From Lichina pygmaea (Eukaryota; Ascomycota; Lichinomycetes; Lichinales; Lichinaceae): a stretch of DNA of 64,000 bases. Position numbers and translations under genes: made by a program. Positions 53,180 through 64,000 of this stretch are shown piece after piece (position 1 is the first letter of the stretch; each line of letters opens with the position of its first letter). The stretch is from positions 3,988,202-4,052,201 of the forward strand of contig OY730171.1 in NCBI GenBank assembly GCA_963422465.1, given 5' to 3'. Below the pieces are notes generated by a model. That model saw nothing but the letters and a program-made list of their open reading frames with translations, did no database searches and had not been told where the DNA came from.

Positions 53180-54947
53180 TCAAAATTCAGACATGTTGTC
53201 CGCCCCGCCAAGCGCACTGGCGCCCCACATGCCCACGAGTCCCCACATGCCGACGCGCCAGCCTCGCCAGAGGCCATGGATGCCTTGGCCGGCCTTTCTT
53301 CTCTTGGCTCTTGCGTGTGCCGGAACCGATGCGTTTCGGGCGGGGTGGCGGTGGTGGTTGTGCTGGGACGAGGGGCCGGAGTGTAAGGCAATAGATGACA
53401 GGGATGTGGCGGTTGTGCGTTGTGTAGCTGATGAAGCCGCGGCTTGCTCTCGTTCGCCCTCTTCGCACATGATACTCCATATCGTGCCGGCGATGCCTTT
53501 GTAGGGGCCGATTGCGATGATGGTGTCTGCGGGTTGCGGTGCGGATGCTGATCGTGCCGGTTGCCGATGCGGGTGGTCGTGGAGCTTATGGGACCCTCCT
53601 TGAGGGTGGACGGAGGATCGGGTCGCAGGTGACGGTGTCTTCAAAGCTAGGTTGGCCTGGCATCGTCGGAGCACAGTCTCGAGAGGCAGTCGCAGGAAGA
53701 GCTCGACCGTCGCCGAGACAAAGGTGAGGGCGGAATAGACGGCGGGCGAGACGATCGGGTCTACGCCCAGACGGGTGCGCAGGAAGAGAGGCGTAGCCGA
53801 TGAAAACAAGGCTGGAAGGGTGCTGTGGATGAGAGTCAAGGGAAGAAGACTGGGTGGGCAGCCGAGCTTGGAGACCTCATGAGCTGACGAGAGGAGCGAG
53901 CGGGACGGGGAGGACACGGGCGTGACGACGAGCCTGCATCGATCGTCAGTCTGTTCGACGACACATGGAGACGGGAAGAGGTACCGTGTACGGATGACAT
54001 CCAGCGGCGACAGGAACAACCCCGCGATGCCCGCTGCTGCAACTGCGATGCCCAAGCTGGTCAACGGCTGCGAGCTGTCCGCGACGTTGAGACCAGCCAC
54101 GCCGACTCGCGGTAGCAGACCCGGATCCGGCACGTTGAAGATCGCCGCCAACAGGCTCCTCGTCCAGCTCTCGATCGCCTTGAGCAGCACGCTGTAGACG
54201 AATGTCGCATTGGCCCCCTTCCACACACCCCACGCGCCCTCCTTTTGCCACACCTGCGAGATGACCTCGAGCAGCGAGTCGGGGTGTCGCAGCCCCACTC
54301 GATGCCGGGAGAGAACGGCGGTTTTCGCAGGCCCGGCTCGCCGCTCATCATCATCATCTGCGGCATTGCGCCTTGGCCTGGACCGGCCGTCTCCCTGATA
54401 CGACGGTCGATTCGGGGCGAAATATTCGAGCTCGTCAGTCTCAGAGTCGTCGTCGTCCTCCTCCTCCTCCTCCTCCTCCTCCTCCGCGATGCCCTAGCAA
54501 TGAAATCAGCAATGCGGTCCGTGATCGATCAAGGACTGCCAAACGCGCATTCGTGTAGACCTCGTCCCGGTCGTGCCCTCGAACCCTGGGCACGTCACAT
54601 CTCTGGCCGCTCCCATCGAGAGGCTCGACGAGGTGGCACTGTAGGATGGTCTTCGCTACCTCGAACGGCTGCGCCAGCAGCACACTGGTGTACTTCCACA
54701 AGGCCTGGTCGAGGAGCCGCTTCCCGAGGCCCGCCGCCGAGGACGAGCCATCAGAGAGATAGTCGCTGTAGTCTAGGTCGGACAGGATATCGCGAGCCGA
54801 GGAGGAAAGCCTAGGTCGAGCACGAGTTGCAGCAAAGCCGCGAGTGTGCGTATCCGCCCCGCCGGTCTGATTGTATGAAGGCAGACCAACAGACGGTGGG
54901 ACGTAGTACGGCCGGAGCGGGTTCGGCGGATCTCGTGTCGTGCTCAT
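53180..54947 (-). CDS. UGO1: Mitochondrial outer-membrane fusion factor Ugo1-like carrier (549 aa)
   Basis: Exons 54947-54561, 54493-53985 and 53933-53180 (1650 bases). Ugo1 is a modified mitochondrial carrier in the outer membrane that links Fzo1 and Mgm1 during fusion. The N-terminal part reads NPLRPYYVPPSVGLP; a first carrier segment follows with LLAQPFEVAKTILQCH. An acidic insert (a Glu run then an Asp run) precedes HPDSLLEVISQVWQKEGAWG, WKGANATFVYSVLLKAIESW, the carrier signature LSPLDVIRTR and LFLRLPLETVLRR, and the C-terminal YKGIAGTIWSIMCEEG and LWRGWRVGMWGL. The first donor is uncertain: three in-frame GT sites are possible and I chose the one giving a 67-base intron. The second intron (51 bases) could be read through in frame. 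Confidence 0.88.
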
Positions 54948-55202
54948 TGTCGAGCTGTCGGTTGTTGCGGCGATAGGTGAAGCTGGCGGCGCCGCTGTAG
55001 GTACGTACGGCAGCGAAGCCTCTTACCCGCTGACGTCGTCTAAATCCGTAAAATCTTGCCACACAGCACCGCCAACGATCTTCCTTTTTTTGCTGCTCTC
55101 ACCCGTCGTGGCACAGTGAAGGACGTCAAGGCAGGTACATGAAGAGCCCTCTACACAGTACGCTTTCCGCAGGCTAATCTTCTGAAGCTATGTAGCAGGA
55201 TC

Positions 55203-55965
55203 ATGCCCGTCATCTGCTCCCCATCTTTGTGTACTTCCCGCTTGCTATGGTCGTCGAGGCCTCTCCACCGGTGGACGTCATGCGCCTCGTCGTCAGGCGC
55301 GATGCGGGTCTTCTCCTCGAGCCGACAGAGCCAGCGGCATCGGAACGGATACCTGCAGACGACGACGACGATGACGACGACGAGAGTCGCTTCGTCGGGT
55401 GAGGCGCGAGTGCGAACGGCTTTACACGGGCGAAGGCGATTTTCGCAGACGGCTCAGCTTGCGCACGGGCACATAAGTCCCCCAAAGTCTGGGGAAGAGT
55501 GAGATCATGGCTACCGATGCTCGTACTGGCTTGTGCTTGCTTTGCTAATGTACGGTCGTAGGCTGCATGTGACGTTTGTCGACAAAGAGGCACAGGAGCA
55601 TACGTTCGAGGTTGCAAAGGGAGACAACCTCCTGGACATTGCACAGGCGAACGACCTGGAGATGGAAGGTACGGCTTGGGGGGAGGCCGTCCCGCTTTGC
55701 CGCACTGCTGATCCGGTGTATAGGTGCCTGTGGCGGGTCGTGCGCGTGTTCGACTTGTCATGTCATCGTCGAAGACCAGGACATGTACGACAGGGTGCCA
55801 GAACCGGACGACGAGGAAAATGACATGCTGGACCTCGCGTTCGGCCTGACCGAGACGTCACGGCTGGGTTGTCAGGTGAAGATGGCCCCCGAGCTAGACG
55901 GCATGAGGGTGAGGCTTCCCTCGATGACAAGGAACATGCAGCAAAGTGACTTTAGCAAGAAATGA
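55203..55965 (+). CDS. YAH1: Mitochondrial [2Fe-2S] ferredoxin, adrenodoxin type (214 aa)
   Basis: Exons 55203-55498, 55562-55668 and 55724-55965 (645 bases). Yah1 supplies electrons for Fe-S cluster assembly and haem A synthesis in the matrix. Residues 1 to about 90 are a long Arg/Ser/Thr-rich presequence; HGHISPPKSGEELHVTFVDK then opens the mature protein. The cluster ligands are Cys 137, 143 and 146 in ACGGSCACSTCH and a fourth Cys in SRLGCQV. EDQDMYDRVPEPDDEENDML is the acidic interaction helix for the reductase and partners. Both junctions fall in conserved phrases (GEE-LHVTF and MEG-ACGG), which fixes the introns. It is divergent from UGO1 (255 bases) and convergent with RRP15. Confidence 0.95.
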
Positions 55966-56109
55966 GGATAGAGATCAAGTCTAATATTTTGGTTCCCACC
56001 GAATGTACGCTGTATCATGATGGCTTTTGGGAGAACCGATCTCCAACCGCTCTCGACGTTCCGGCGTAGTGAAGGGGAATGCGTAACTCAAGCCACCTCA
56101 TCCATGTGT

Positions 56110-56940
56110 CTATGATGCCGACGTCTTCTCCCTCGTGCCACCCTGCGCGATGAGATCGAGGAAGCCCTTCTTGCTCATCTCCATGACCTTGGCCTCTCTG
56201 TCTTTGATGCTCACGACGCCCTGTTTCTTGGCCGCCTGAGCTGCTTGCTCGCCTTTGACCTGTGCCGCTCGGACGGCGTTGAACAGCTTTATGGCTCCTC
56301 GTTGGGCGACCTTCTTCAACCTCCTCTCGAGCTCGATCGTCTCGGCCGCAGAGCCCTGACCGGCGTCCGCGTCGACCCCGAGAGCGTCTTTGACTCTGCC
56401 CTTGTCGAGTTGCACCTTCTTCTCGTCGCGTAGCCGTTGTCGAGCCTTCGCCTCCAGTCGTGCGTTGGCAAGCTCTTGGTTTGCCGCACTGGCGACCTTG
56501 CTGCGAGCAAGCACAGGGTCGGCCCGCTTAGACGTGGACAACTTCGAATTCAGTATCTTGGAGAGTGAGGTGGCAAACGCGTCCGGGTCGTCGCGCTTCC
56601 GTCGCTTGCGGGCAGCGGAGCTCGGTGCGTTTGTGCTGGCCTCCGAGTCTGAGCCTTCGTTACCAGAGGTTGCAGGCTCATCTGTGGCCGGAGAATCGTC
56701 CTCTGAGAGGTCTCTATCTTCGCTGCCGCTGGCTCTGCCGTTGAAGTCTTCAGAATGTGGCTGTGGCGCACCATGACCACGAGCTTCTGCACGGTCCACA
56801 TCGAGAGGGTGTTCTTCAGACTGCCCACTTCCGTCGCTTTCGTAGTCCCTCTGTTTCTTCAGTCTCTTTGGATGACGACTCGACTTGGAATCGTCCATCC
56901 CACGGGCTTTCCGCTTGGCTTTGAGGAGGGCGGACGTCAT
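56110..56940 (-). CDS. RRP15: Ribosome biogenesis protein Rrp15-like (276 aa)
   Basis: An uninterrupted open frame. Rrp15 is a nucleolar factor of pre-60S particles needed for 27S and 35S pre-rRNA processing. The N-terminal 120 residues are very acidic and Ser-rich with basic patches (KRLKKQRDYESDGSGQSEEH), a typical nucleolar profile. The conserved domain begins DPDAFATSLSKILNSKLSTS, continues KRADPVLARSKV, a long charged helix (NARLEAKARQRLRDEKKVQL), LERRLKKVAQRGAIKLFNAV and ends VMEMSKKGFLDLIAQGG. The frame stays open to an ATG at 57057, but the start at 56940 (MTSALLKAKRKARG) is preferred because the extra residues are unlike the family. Confidence 0.9.
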   Translation of the reverse strand: MTSALLKAKRKARGMDDSKSSRHPKRLKKQRDYESDGSGQSEEHPLDVDRAEARGHGAPQPHSEDFNGRASGSEDRDLSEDDSPATDEPATSGNEGSDSEASTNAPSSAARKRRKRDDPDAFATSLSKILNSKLSTSKRADPVLARSKVASAANQELANARLEAKARQRLRDEKKVQLDKGRVKDALGVDADAGQGSAAETIELERRLKKVAQRGAIKLFNAVRAAQVKGEQAAQAAKKQGVVSIKDREAKVMEMSKKGFLDLIAQGGTREKTSAS

Positions 56941-57187
56941 GCTGAAAGGGCTCGATCGAATTGTTGGAACATTCGAAGCAGCCAAAGGATCCGGGCGAAT
57001 GATTATCATGCGGCTAATTCCGCCCGCTGTTGTCTCAGCCCCACCGTACGAGTACACACGTACCGTACGGTACCGTAAATAAATAATTCCCCTGTAATAC
57101 GTAAATTACGGAGTGGACTACACTGTACCAACATCAAGCATTCGGAATCGTGCCACTCAAAAGTGCAGCCCATTTGTTCTGCCAGCC
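56941..57187. promoter_or_regulatory. Bidirectional promoter, RRP15 and SRP54
   Basis: 247 bases separate the divergent starts of RRP15 and SRP54. A palindromic ACGTACCGTACGGTACCGTA string lies near 57058-57077. Confidence 0.5.
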
Positions 57188-58931
<1,744 letters not shown>

Positions 58932-59932
58932 ACGTGGGAGATTGACTCGTTCAGCTCGTCGATACTCGCCGGAGGCTGCGAGAACGGGCCATCAGGCCTC
59001 ATCGCGCAGACACCAACGCCAAGGAATGCCGAGGCCCAACGAGGCCCAACGAGGCCGAGAGAAGAGGCGCACGTGCTTCGAACCGAAAGCACAGCAGCCG
59101 GGGGGGCTTTGCAGGATGAAGGAAGCAGGAAGCGGGAGAAAGAAAGGGGGGGGGGGGGGGGGGTGGGAGGAGGGGCGGAGGACTAGGGTAAGGAACAGCC
59201 GTGGATGGGAACTTTGCAGCCTGAAGGAGGGCGCAGCGCCAACGGACAGTCGATTCTTCCTTGCCCGCGAGGTCAGTCAGTCGGTCAGGACAGTCCTGAA
59301 CACGTCAGTTCGTCCGTCCGTCCATCCCGCCGGACGCGAATCGCTAGCCATACGAGTATACGATACGACGTTGCAGCAGCGGCGGCAGCAGTAGTAGCCG
59401 CCGAGCGCTCTCTCAAGTCTCCGCCGGTCATCTGCCTTTGCTTTCACGCGTTTGACTTTTTTTTCATCTTGATCCGTACGACTTTTCAATCCGTATAGGG
59501 TCTTTGTGCGTATGGACTCTTCATCTGTATGAGGTCTTCATCTACATGAGGCTTTCCGACAAAATATGGAGCAATGTCGAGGTACGAAGGAATAACATTG
59601 GACAGATTCATCTGATCTTGGATTCCTGGAAAAGAACTTTTCTTTTCCTTCTCCCCTCCGCTCTCCCCCCCCCCCCCCCCCCTCCCCCCCCTTTCTCTTG
59701 CACTCTTCCACTTCCCCTTCCCCCTTGATACCATGACAGCACATCCATGCTTCATGCTTCACGCTTCATGCTTCATGCCTACCTTCATACCCTCATACAG
59801 AAATCCTCATCCCCTCCATCACCGGCAGTGCTGCACATTCTCCCGTCCTCGCATCTCTGCAAACCTCATCCTCCCATCTCTGAAACTATGCAACTCTGCA
59901 GCTCCGCTCAGCTCTTAAGAAGAAAGAAGGTA
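58932..59932. other. Intergenic, SRP54 to pogo element
   Basis: 1 kb with a run of 18 G at 59146-59163, a run of 18 C at 59665-59682 and a short TTCATGCTTCA repeat at about 59747-59778. No gene is supported. Confidence 0.55.
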
Positions 59933-60111
59933 CCCGTGCCTTGGAGGACTCGGTACCCTCGTACCTCCCGCTCCCTCGCCAGCTCGGTCGGGACACCCTT
60001 ACGAAGTAAGGGTGTCTGACAGCGCAACGGTGTGGACAGCGCAACGGTCCCACACAAAATTAACCCAAATTGGTGTCGACAACCTTCAAACCACGATAAC
60101 TTTTCAACAAC

Positions 60112-61635
60112 ATGGTCTAATCGTACGCTGAAGTTGAGGATCGTATCCAGGAGGCTCTTGGTTCCATCCTCCCTGACACAGAGTTCTCAATCCCTGAATT
60201 AGCTAGCAAATTTGACGTTCCTGTACGACGCCTCGAAAATCGCCTCAAAGGTACCCCATCTCGAAATGCCCAGATTCCGGCGAACAGAAAGCTCTGTCCA
60301 GCTGAAGAAGCTGCTGTCTGTCGCTACATTGATAGACTTGATCAGCTAGGACTGTGTGTTAGGCCACAAATGCTTCGTAACTGTGCCAATGTCATCTTGG
60401 CACGGAACCACAACAGAGACAATCCTCCCCCTACAGTGAGCTCTCGATGGACTCAAAGATTTCTGGATTGTCATCCCGAGTACTTTGTACAAAAGCAGAA
60501 GGCAACAGATCCAAAGCGGAAAGTTGCCAACAATGCCAAGTCAATAGAAGAATGGTTCAAAGATTTCCATTCTACATACCTAGAGAAAGGTATCCAGCCC
60601 AGTGACTGCTGGAATATGGACAAGTTGGGATTTCAGATGGGTATGGGAAGGAATCAGAAGATCATCACCAAGGACATTCGCCAGCAGTCCTACATTGGAA
60701 GTGCCAGTAATCATGAGCTGGTTACTGTTGTTGAAGCCATTAGCGGCAGTGGGAAGGCAATCCCTCCACAGGTAAGTAAACTAGCAACAAGACATAGATA
60801 TTTAGCAGATGATAATGACCAACATATCTACTACCAGATCATCCTATCAGGAAAGATCCACCAGGAATGTTGGTACACCCGTACAAGCCTTGAGCATGAT
60901 GCTCTTGTTTCTGTGTCTGATAGCGGCTTCTCCAACAATCAGCTCAGCTATGAGTGGATCAAGCATTTTGAAATACACAGTGCCAAGTCCCAGACTAGTG
61001 CTTATCGGCTGCTATTGCTTGATGGCTATGGATCCCACTGCACGTACAAGTTCCTGGACCACTGTGAGAAGCATAACATTGTACTGTTCTGTCTCCCCCC
61101 TCATGCAACCCATCTTCTCCAGCCCTTGGATGTTGTTGTTTTCCAGCCTTACAAGCATTGGCATGCTGAAGCTGTTGATGCTGCTGCTTGTACTGGGTGT
61201 GTGGACTTCAACAAGGTCAAATTTCTCGAAGCTCTAAGATCAATTCACCAAAAGGCATTGAAGTCTTCAACAATTCTTTCTGCATTCAGAGAGACTGGTC
61301 TCATCTTGTACAGACCAAAGAAGGTAGTTGACAGACTACAGGAAAAAGAGAGGGAAAGACAGAGAGACACAGAACTTCGACAGCCAGCAACCCCCCCTGC
61401 ACCACGGCCACAGGCTACAGAGCCAACGTTTACAACACCCCTCGCAATTTGTATGTTCAAACAGTGGCTCAGCAACTACATGGATCCGGAAACACCAAGC
61501 TACCCTGAGGATTTACGCAAAATTGCCAAAGTATCTGTTGTCTTTGCAACAGAGAACATCATTCTCAAGAACAAGCTTAGCCATACAAGGGTAGCAGAAA
61601 TAGCTCAAAGCACTCACCAGAAACCAAGCTGGTGA
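60112..61635 (+). CDS. Pogo/Fot1 transposase (about 500 aa), early stop
   Basis: From 60121 to 61635 a single frame encodes a Fot1-like transposase. SYAEVEDRIQEALGSIL and FDVPVRRLENRLKGTPSR form the HTH-psq type N-terminal domain; AEEAAVCRYIDRLDQLGL and VSSRWTQRFLDCHPEYF form the CENP-B-type HTH; the DDE nuclease has NMDKLGFQMG, LLLDGYGSHCTYKFLDH and LPPHATHLLQPLDVVVFQPY as the three acidic positions. The natural start at 60112 (ATG GTC) is followed at once by TAA (60118-60120), so the copy can only start at the internal ATG 60370, missing the first DNA-binding domain. A 66-base GT-AG segment (gtaagt ... ctaccag, about 60771-60836) interrupts the GKAIPPQ-IILSGKIHQE stretch, without stop and in frame. 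Confidence 0.88.
60771..60836 (+). other. In-frame 66-base intron-like segment in the transposase
   Basis: It begins GTAAGT and ends CTACCAG, has a length divisible by three and no stop codon. Relatives of Fot1 run directly from the Pro-Pro-Gln side to the IILSGK-like side, so removal restores the usual protein, while retention adds 22 residues. Confidence 0.65.
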
Positions 61636-62470
61636 TAAGTCCAGAATGGTGGGTCCATCAGCTCTGGGGCAGCCCAAGCCGCGGCGGAAAAAAGACAGAT
61701 TGAGGAGGAAAAGTGTGTGGAACATGCTTGAGTACATGAGGTAAAGAAGGCTGAAAAGGCAGTAGCCACTAAGGCAAAGGAGGAAGCAAAGGCAGCGAAA
61801 GAGGTGGAGAAACCAGCAGCAGCCAAAGCAAAGGAAGATGCAAAGATAGCAAAAGAGATGGCAAAGACAGCAAAGAAAGCGATGCAGACAATGACAGTGG
61901 GGCATGGTGGGGCAGTGGTAGCGGGGCATGGTGGGGCAACATTGGCAGGGCTGGCCGTGACGACTGAGGAGTGAGCGACAGCAGACCCGACAGCGGACCC
62001 GGAGGTCGTGGAGCCAGCAATCTCCACAGTGTCTCAACAACACCACCAATTTCCAGACGAGGCAGCACCTTGGATACCGATAGAACATCTGATCTAGAAT
62101 CAGATAGGCCCATGAAATCTACAATTTTATCGCTCTTTTGTAAAGTTATCAACGTTCTAAATTTGATCTGTTGAGGATCTGTCATCGGTGTAGTAGCTAC
62201 TCTAGTCTTTCAGGAACACTACAAATTTTACGACAATTCTAAAACTTCAGGGATTGTACTAGACAAGTAGGGGAATCCAATGAGCAAATCAGATTCCAAT
62301 TTAGTCGTGGCGTTGTGAAGTTATAGAACTGCAAAGCCGATTCTGTGGAAGACAACCGTTGCGCTGTCCACACCGTTGCGCTGTCGGACACCCTTACGAA
62401 GTAAGGGTGTCCTGACCGAGCTGGCGAGGGAGCGGGAGGTACGAGGGTACCGAGTCCTCCAAGGCACGGG

Positions 62471-64000
62471 TATCGGCTCACTACTACTCCGTGTCGCCGA
62501 GGATGGTGTCTCTTTGATGCTCTCCTACGTACCGGTACATACGTACAGGGTACTGTACAGTGTACAGGACAGTTCAGTACCGTAGGGAAAAGAGTGTTTT
62601 TTTGGGGTCGTCTGCACAGTATCGCTAGGGCAGGCGTAACGAGTATGTTCTTTTGAGCGGTGGTCAGTGACATGTCAGGTGAGGTTGAAACAATCAAGCT
62701 GTGGTCCCGTGACTCTCACGTGATGCCCGTTTCTCACGTGACCCGATGGGCTCATATAGCTCGCCAGCCACGGAAGTAGACTTGTAGCTAGATCATCATC
62801 TACATACGTACAGTGGCACGACAAAAGTCTACGTGCACCTCCATACAAAATCTACCTCGGGCTGGTCTGGAGAATCAATACACAGCTGCTTTCTGCTACT
62901 AGCGTAACCTCTCAATCTAGTCGTATTACTTATGAAGATAGCAGCTGCGGCTTGTACTGGCGTACGCGGACTTGTGTCGTGACACTGTACACACGCCTTT
63001 CAGACGCTTCCGCTGTGCCCTCGTAGGCCTTCTGCTACGGTACGGAGGTACATCTGGAGAAAGGTACCGAGTAGAGAGAGGAGGGATGCACATGTAGGAT
63101 GGTACGTACGTACTGTAGCTCAGCATTTCTGAACGATGGTAACCTACAAAGGAGTGGAGGGATGAGTTGACAAGACGAGTAAGGAACAGGAAGACGAGGA
63201 GGAGGATGGATGGATAGAATATACGTTGCTGAGCTTTCTTCGATCGTGGCTACTTCCTATCGCTTACAGCGTCTCGGCCAATCTCCCTGTTGCCTACTGT
63301 ACGTTACGTACGTACGGGCCAGATGGAAAGAACGGACAATTACTCCGGTACCCCCCCTCTACCTTGTATGCACTGTATCTTACTTCGGACAATATCTCCG
63401 ATGCCCCCGCATCATGCATGTTTCATCTTCCATGCCCCCCCCTCGGCTAAGGGTACATACAGTACCTGGATACAAGGTAGGTACATGCACTGCCCCCGAT
63501 CCGTGCTGCTGAAACCCAAGTATTACGTACTTTTCAAAGCTGACCAGGATATACTGTAAGCGTTATAACTGTTGGAGGCATCGCACAGCATTCATTTCTC
63601 GGTCGCATCTTCGTCCTACTGTAGTCGCATCCAATGCCTAGCCTTACGCTTCTGCAGTCAGACCTCACTTTGGATGTCGTCCCATGGTATTGTGGGGGGT
63701 GTGGAGCTGTCAGCTGTGTGGAGTTTCAAGGCGGTCGGGCCATGGAAGGCCGACTTGTCAATAGTTCTGGAGTACTTAGGCTCCCTACGAAGTAACACGT
63801 ACGGTAGGGATCTTAGCTGATTTTGAGGTACCTAGGTACGTACCACCAAGCAAGGGGGGGGCACAATTGTCCGAAGAAAGAAGGAAGGAAAGAGAGTCAG
63901 AGCTACCGTTACGATACGTACAACGAGTACGGACATGACTGCAGTGGTCGTCTGTATCGTCTAACCCATTACATCCATCCACGTCGGCCATCTAATCCGT
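62471..64000. other. Intergenic right edge
   Basis: 1.5 kb with no supported gene. ACGTAC/GTACGT palindromes are again common (62525-62560, 63098-63120, 63300-63322, 63825-63845). Short open frames are not protein-like. Confidence 0.55.

Larger units (their letters stand above)
59933..62470 (+). mobile_element. Pogo/Fot1-family DNA transposon, nearly whole (2,538 bases)
   Basis: The element has 116-base terminal inverted repeats (59933-60048 and 62355-62470) that differ at only about two positions outside a 3-base palindrome centre, and it is flanked by TA on both sides (59931-59932 and 62471-62472), the target duplication of Tc1/mariner and pogo elements. It carries one transposase gene on the plus strand. 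Each inverted repeat itself contains a hairpin-forming CACCCTTAC-GAA-GTAAGGGTG, and a tandem CAGCGCAACGGTGTGG / CAGCGCAACGGT phrase at its inner edge. The near-identity of the ends implies recent insertion, although the transposase has a stop just after its natural ATG. The 3' third is noncoding or a second decayed frame rich in Ala/Lys. Confidence 0.9.

Noticed and set aside
56941-57057. Upstream extension of RRP15
   Set aside because: The extra 39 residues are unlike the family and run into palindromic promoter sequence.
61636-62088. Second gene in the 3' third of the pogo element
   Set aside because: Ala/Lys-rich frames change repeatedly and lack a start; more likely a decayed C-terminal extension or noncoding.

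Overview
The window is nuclear DNA of a filamentous ascomycete (Pezizomycotina). The genes have many short GT-AG introns, mostly 47 to 100 bases, often with a visible CTAAC or CTGAC branch site. The gene set includes the iron regulator HapX, the nucleoporin Pom34, the mitochondrial fusion protein Ugo1, a DUF7924-like gene and a Fot1/pogo DNA transposon. A class or genus cannot be fixed from this sequence. I rebuilt exon structures by hand; in every intron-containing protein gene the coding exons sum to a multiple of three and give a continuous family-like protein.

Layout. 0.4-4.2 kb: RAI1 and TAF6 on the plus strand. 4.6-5.5 kb: a minisatellite and an intron-containing tRNA-Gly(CCC). 7.8-14.5 kb: a minus-strand block with an epoxide-hydrolase-like protein, HID1 and POM34. 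15-19 kb: the glycine cleavage T protein and argininosuccinate lyase. 20.2-22.7 kb: a tRNA with an oddly placed intron, then a membrane-anchored protein resembling AMP-binding enzymes. 23.9-26.7 kb: a divergent pair of mitochondrial genes (an unnamed conserved protein and bL19m). 27.8-29.8 kb: remains of Copia elements. 31-32.5 kb: a low-complexity hypothetical. 35.9-38 kb: a PhoD-type phosphatase. 39.3-41 kb: a dead DUF7924-like gene. 42.7-43.8 kb: a secreted metallo-beta-lactamase-fold protein. 45.1-51.8 kb: cytosolic GluRS, uL1m, COG2, a small palindromic MITE and HapX. 53.2-58.9 kb: UGO1, the mitochondrial ferredoxin, RRP15 and SRP54. 59.9-62.5 kb: a pogo-family transposon with 116-base inverted ends. 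The rest is intergenic DNA rich in simple repeats, long G or C runs and palindromic GTAC/TACGTA strings.

Functionally this is an ordinary housekeeping segment: RNA quality control, transcription initiation, Golgi and nuclear-pore biology, amino-acid metabolism, mitochondrial translation and Fe-S supply, and protein targeting. No gene cluster or novel multi-gene system is evident. The most unusual items are an 8-base and a 12-base microexon, a tRNA whose intron sits outside the canonical site, the pogo element with two tandem decayed copies of its 3' end at 41.3-41.6 kb, a MITE in the COG2-HapX intergenic region, and two enzyme-family proteins that appear to lack catalytic signatures.
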